Assembly (NCBI GenBank): GCA_016194725.1 | Contig: JACQAW010000205.1 | Coordinates: forward strand, 1-10,331 | From: Deltaproteobacteria bacterium | Lineage (GTDB): Bacteria > Bdellovibrionota > UBA1018 > UBA923 | Length of the DNA stretch: 10,331 nt | Direction of reading: 5' to 3' | In this document: positions 7,193-10,331 of the stretch, piece after piece | How positions within the stretch are numbered: position 1 is the first letter of the stretch | Layout of the letters: the number at the start of each line of letters is the position of its first letter | Translations under genes and position numbers: made by a program | Notes under the pieces: model-generated | Seen by the model: only the letters and a program-made list of their open reading frames with translations | What the model was told of the DNA's origin: nothing | The model's database searches: none

Positions 7193-9301
7193 TTAGTGTA
7201 CACCAAGCTGCCTGGAAAGATAGCTGTAGTCCAGCGAAGTCATATGGATTCTTTGCTCCAGATTCGCGGCGGCCCCATGCCCGCCCTCGTTATTCTCGAA
7301 ATAATAAACGTGGTGGCCCTGGGACTCCATGAGCGCCACCATTTTTCGCGCATGCCCGGGATGAACGCGATCGTCCTTGGTCGAGGTTTCGAAAAACACG
7401 TCGGGATACCTCGTTTCTCTTTTCACGTTCTGGTAGGGCGAATACTTCAGAATGCTCTGACGCAGCCCGGGGTCATCGGGATCGCCGTATTCGGCCACCC
7501 AGCTATGGCCGGCGAGCAGGCGGTGATACCGCAGCATATCGAGCAGTGGCACCTTGCACACTACCGCGCCGAAAAGCTCCGGACGTTGCGTGACCACTGC
7601 GCCCATGAGCAATCCGCCGTTGCTGCCCCCCATGATTCCAAGCTTCGCGGGGCTGGTGATCTTTCGCGCGATAAGATCTTGCGCGACGGCGATAAAGTCG
7701 TCATACGCCCTTTGGCGGTTCTCTTTCAATGCGGCCTGGTGCCACCGGGGGCCGAACTCGCCGCCGCCCCGGATGTTGGCCAGGGCATATACTCCCCCGT
7801 GCTCGAGCCAAACCTTGCCCACCACCGCACTGTAGGCTGGCGTCATGGGAATTTCAAACCCGCCATAGCCGTACAGCATCGTCGGGTTGCTGCCGTCGAG
7901 CTTGTATTTCGCGTCGTGCACCACAAAGTATGGAATTTTAGTGCCGTCTGCGCTGCTTGCCTCGAACTGCTGACTCACCAGGCCTTTGGCATTGAACCGC
8001 GAAGGCAGCTGCTTGAGCACCTTACCACCGTGCATCAGCGTGGTCGGCTTCAGAAAATCCTCGTGAGAAGTCATCACGACGTCCGTGAACGAGTCGGCCG
8101 ATGCAACCTCCACCATGCCACTGGCACCGAGCCGCAGCGGATTCACGCGCCACCTCAAGTTTTGGCCCTGCACCGAGCCGCGGGCCTCGAGAATTCGGCC
8201 TTTCACGTTGTCCAGAATGCCGATCAGCACGCTGTCTTTGGTCACAGCCACTTGGCGAATCGAGACGCGCTCGCCGGGCGCATAGACCAGCTGGGGCTCA
8301 GGCGAATGCCCTTCGCCCACCCCCATGGACACCAGCGACCCGGCTGCGAATGTTTTCGGCCCGACCTTCCACTCCTGGCGCAGGCGCACGAGCAAATTTC
8401 CTCGGTAATAGCCGTCAACAAAAGCATCCGGTGGAACGGGCAACTGCGCCCGGGTCAGCTTTTCAGGGTCGAAGACCCAGGTTTCAGACTCGAAAAAATT
8501 CATTCGGCGTACGATCAGCGTCACCACGTCTTCAACCGTGAAAAGCGTTTCAGCCCCTACCTCGTCGTCGGTCTTGGGCGACTCGAATACGACCGGCGCC
8601 TTCACCAGAGAGGTGCCTCGTTTCCATAATTTCAGAAAACGCGGATACCCTGCCAGAGTCAGCGAATCGGGACCCAGGTCGGTCGCGACCATCACGGTTT
8701 CGGGGTCAATCCACGAGATATCGGTTTTCGCCTCGGGCAGCACGAAGCCATCCTTCACGAACTGCCGGTGCGTCACATCGAACTCGCGCACCACCGTGGC
8801 GTCCTTGCCCCCGCGCGAAAGATGTAAAAGACAGCGGTTGTAGGTTGGCGGCAGACAGGCACTTCGCTTCCACACCCAGTTTTCCTTTTCAGCGAGCGCC
8901 AGCTTGTCCAGGTCGAGCACGACTTCCCAACGCGGCGATTTTTTGGCGTAGGATTCCAACGTCGTCCGGCGCCAAAGCCCGCGCACGCTTTTTTCGTCCT
9001 GCCAGAAATTATAGACGTAGCCACCCCGGTAAATCGGGGTGGGAATGCGGTCCTTGGCTAACAATATCTTGCGCACGTCGCTCTCGATGCGCGCATAACG
9101 GGGCCCCTGCTCAAGCACGTTCAGCGTTTTTTCGCTTTCCACCTGCGCCCATTTCAGGGCTGCAGGCGACTCGATTTGCTCAAGCCACTGGAACGGATCA
9201 TTCGAGAAGTCCGAGCCATCGCCTTGTCGCGAACGGTGAGCGCAGGACGTAACGGTTACCCCTACGAAGACCAGAGCCAGAATCATTTTTATCATGCTCA
9301 T
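7193..9301 (-). CDS. Prolyl oligopeptidase family (S9) lipoprotein peptidase
   Basis: This serine peptidase cleaves short peptides, classically after proline. The open frame reaches up to 9463, but ATG 9301 gives 702 aa beginning with a lipoprotein signal peptide (MSMIKMILALVFVGVTVTSC; lipobox VTSC, lipidated Cys20; +2 Ala suits the outer membrane). Residues about 35-430 fit the seven-bladed beta-propeller gate (start DPFQWLEQIES). The C-terminal alpha/beta-hydrolase domain has YGYGGFEI (477-484), ANIRGGGEFG (508-517), the nucleophile Ser560 in IMGGSNGGLLMG, the acid Asp643/644 in STKDDRVHPGHA and His675 in NEGGHGA. GGSNGG and RGGGEFG are typical of the prolyl-endopeptidase branch (S9A) rather than oligopeptidase B. 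Length is usual for the family. It is the first gene of the minus-strand group and diverges from SBP2 across 112 bp. A role in trimming peptides for the peptide-binding proteins nearby is inferred. I see no strong SD; ATG 9295 is an alternative start. Confidence 0.93.
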   Translation of the reverse strand: MSMIKMILALVFVGVTVTSCAHRSRQGDGSDFSNDPFQWLEQIESPAALKWAQVESEKTLNVLEQGPRYARIESDVRKILLAKDRIPTPIYRGGYVYNFWQDEKSVRGLWRRTTLESYAKKSPRWEVVLDLDKLALAEKENWVWKRSACLPPTYNRCLLHLSRGGKDATVVREFDVTHRQFVKDGFVLPEAKTDISWIDPETVMVATDLGPDSLTLAGYPRFLKLWKRGTSLVKAPVVFESPKTDDEVGAETLFTVEDVVTLIVRRMNFFESETWVFDPEKLTRAQLPVPPDAFVDGYYRGNLLVRLRQEWKVGPKTFAAGSLVSMGVGEGHSPEPQLVYAPGERVSIRQVAVTKDSVLIGILDNVKGRILEARGSVQGQNLRWRVNPLRLGASGMVEVASADSFTDVVMTSHEDFLKPTTLMHGGKVLKQLPSRFNAKGLVSQQFEASSADGTKIPYFVVHDAKYKLDGSNPTMLYGYGGFEIPMTPAYSAVVGKVWLEHGGVYALANIRGGGEFGPRWHQAALKENRQRAYDDFIAVAQDLIARKITSPAKLGIMGGSNGGLLMGAVVTQRPELFGAVVCKVPLLDMLRYHRLLAGHSWVAEYGDPDDPGLRQSILKYSPYQNVKRETRYPDVFFETSTKDDRVHPGHARKMVALMESQGHHVYYFENNEGGHGAAANLEQRIHMTSLDYSYLSRQLGVH

Positions 9302-9401
9302 TAGCTTACGTGAGTTCGAACCCAAGTAAAAGAGTCGGTTGAGGCACCATGCCGAGCAGGAAAATCCGCAATAAAAATGCGCGTAAATTCCCATATTTAG
9401 A

Positions 9402-9407
9402 TATAAT
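9402..9407 (+). promoter_or_regulatory. -10 element (TATAAT) directly before SBP2; possibly leaderless
   Basis: A perfect TATAAT ends 6 nt before the SBP2 ATG at 9414, so transcription would start at or next to the start codon. No Shine-Dalgarno sequence and no clear -35 box precede it. The surrounding 9370-9413 stretch is strongly AT-rich within the 112-bp divergent region and may also serve the peptidase gene, for which I could not pick a convincing minus-strand promoter. Confidence 0.4.
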
Positions 9408-9413
9408 AAAAGC

Positions 9414-10189
9414 ATGCGACTTCTTCTCGTCTGCTTATTCGTCTTCAGCTCGGCCGCGGTCACCGCGCCTGCACCTGCGCGGGCCGCTGACGTTTTTCGG
9501 TTTCGGCTGCCCGCCGACCCGGCGACGTTGGATTGGACGCGCGCCGCGACCAGCTTTGAAACCTACGTCCTGATGAACATCATGGAAGGGCTTGTCGAAA
9601 TCGATAAAAGCCTGAATGCCGTGCACGCGGCGTGAATGCCATTGACCCCGATCACGTGCAGATCAGGCTGCGGCGGGTCGTCCCCTACTTCGTCACGCTG
9701 CTTTCGTTCTGGGTAACTTTTCCGCAGCGCGAAGATCTGGTGAAGAAAAAAGGCTGGGACCTGCCGCCGCAGCTGGTTACCCTGGGCCCTTACAAGATCA
9801 CGAAATGGACCGTGGGCAAGGAAATAGAATTCGAACGCAACTCGCTTTATTATGGTCGCGCCCCCTCGGTGGAACACGTCAAGGCCATCATCGAGCCCGA
9901 TGCCGAAAAAGCGCGGCGGCTTTTTGCCGAAAACAAAATCGACGTGCTGCTCGACGTGTCGGCCGACGACCTGGTCGAGTTTTCGCCCGACTCAGGCAAG
10001 GTGCTGCGGCAGTTCGACTATATTTCGTCGGTGTTCGTGGCATTCAACACGCAAGCCAGCCCCTTCGCGAAAACCGACTTGCGTCGCGCGATTGCACAGG
10101 CGCTGAACCGCAGTGGAATACCCGCGACGCTCAAGGGCGGCCAGACTCCCGCCGAATCGCTGATTCCAAAAGGCATTGCCGGCTACGAG
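9414..10189 (+). pseudogene. Broken paralogous oligopeptide-binding protein gene (SBP2)
   Basis: This is a second SBP_bac_5/OppA-type peptide receptor gene, now in pieces. Piece one (9414-9635) encodes a signal peptide (MRLLLVCLFVFSSAAVTAPAPARA) and the N-terminal FRLPADPATLDW...MNIMEGLVEID, then stops at TGA 9633-9635. Piece two continues in another frame from about 9629 (GVNAIDPDHVQIRLR), with LLSFWVTFP, LGPYKITKW, ERNSLYYGRAP, VFVAFNTQASPF and LRRAIAQALNRSGIP...GGQTPAESLIPKGIAGYE. Aligned by eye with SBP1, about 75 residues are missing between the pieces (the LAESW...WSDG...YAYYLFDIEGAEDY region), so this is a deletion as well as a frameshift. Homology ends near 10189 with GYE; roughly 200 C-terminal residues are absent. 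The apparent continuation to a stop at 10298-10300 is read through unrelated DNA. The product cannot be a working receptor. Natural decay and faulty assembly both fit. Confidence 0.8.
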
Positions 10190-10331
10190 TCCATGTCCAT
10201 GCCCATCTCGGTTGCCGCCATCATCTTGCTCTTGAGCAGATCCTTGACCTTGTCGGTCTGTTCCGGCGTGAGGTTGAGTTCCTTGAACAGCGAGCCATAG
10301 GCCATATCCACCGCCTGGCCCATGAATGCCT
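10183..10331 (-). CDS. C-terminal fragment of an unknown helical protein with an LTPEQ motif (partial)
   Basis: The minus strand is open from the window edge to TAG at 10185-10183 and reads like a real protein: AFMGQAVDMAYGSLFKELN, then LTPEQTDKVKDLLKSKMM and AATEMGMDMDS, 48 codons. The text is amphipathic helical with an Asn-Leu-Thr-Pro-Glu-Gln helix start, a motif seen in many small periplasmic helical proteins (Spy/CpxP-like in style), but I cannot assign a family. The final codons and the stop (10183-10189) are made of sequence that on the + strand encodes the last Gly-Tyr-Glu of SBP2, so the gene's true 3' end appears to be replaced at the junction and the stop is probably accidental. 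The start lies outside the window. Confidence 0.55.
   Translation of the reverse strand, partial: AFMGQAVDMAYGSLFKELNLTPEQTDKVKDLLKSKMMAATEMGMDMDS

Noticed and set aside
7196..8629. Long 477-codon open frame on the + strand opposite the S9 peptidase
   Set aside because: It is an antisense shadow: the minus strand carries the full peptidase with catalytic motifs, and the + frame shows His/Arg/Leu-rich text with no domain features.
9377..9400. Seven-codon open frame (ATG 9377 to TAG) just before SBP2, possible leader peptide
   Set aside because: It has no SD and no attenuator-like hairpins after it; such short frames are expected by chance.
9302..9463. Start of the S9 peptidase at 9463 (756 aa)
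   Set aside because: The extra 54 residues overlap the divergent promoter region and the SBP2 start and would bury a clear lipoprotein signal peptide beginning at 9301.
10190..10300. C-terminal continuation of SBP2 to the stop at 10298-10300
   Set aside because: After GYE the text no longer resembles peptide-binding proteins, while the opposite strand reads as a coherent helical protein.

Overview
The window is GC-rich, densely coding DNA from a Gram-negative bacterium. It encodes a predicted outer-membrane beta-barrel ending in Phe, a lipobox lipoprotein and several periplasmic proteins with Sec signal peptides. The gene style (secreted Cys-rich proteins of no obvious family, many oligopeptide-binding proteins, a long VLCAD-type acyl-CoA dehydrogenase, an S9 lipoprotein peptidase) would fit Bdellovibrionota or another deltaproteobacterial-type lineage. 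That placement is an inference of low to moderate confidence.

Layout. On the + strand come: a 5'-truncated protein with a transglutaminase-like Cys-His-Asp signature and a predicted C-terminal beta-barrel (to 1733); a secreted Cys-rich putative zinc metalloprotease (about 1929-3422); and an ABC-type oligopeptide-binding protein, SBP1 (3492-4907). They converge, with a 15-bp gap, on a minus-strand group read from right to left: S9 prolyl-oligopeptidase lipoprotein (9301-7193), small six-Cys repeat protein (7171-6731) and acyl-CoA dehydrogenase (6668-4923). Diverging from the peptidase is a second, paralogous oligopeptide-binding gene, SBP2 (9414 to about 10189). It is broken by an internal deletion with frameshift and then cut off where the sequence switches abruptly to an unrelated minus-strand reading frame (10331-10183).

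How the genes may work together. A secreted metalloprotease, a surface or periplasmic prolyl oligopeptidase and two oligopeptide-binding proteins suggest a locus for extracellular protein breakdown and peptide capture. The acyl-CoA dehydrogenase (fatty-acid beta-oxidation) is a catabolic neighbour. No ABC permease or ATPase genes are visible.

Main oddities: (1) the transglutaminase-like/beta-barrel fusion; (2) a metzincin-style HExxHxxGxxH motif with no methionine after it; (3) a G6 tract at the metalloprotease start that hides a better signal peptide; (4) an exact Cys-spaced 35-residue repeat in the small secreted protein; (5) a 12-bp tandem repeat before the dehydrogenase that reads (KPEI)n in its frame with no start codon; (6) three separate breaks, all in peptide-binding-protein genes, which are either real gene decay or assembly faults. 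No RNA genes, CRISPR arrays, transposases or intergenic stretches over 300 bp were found.
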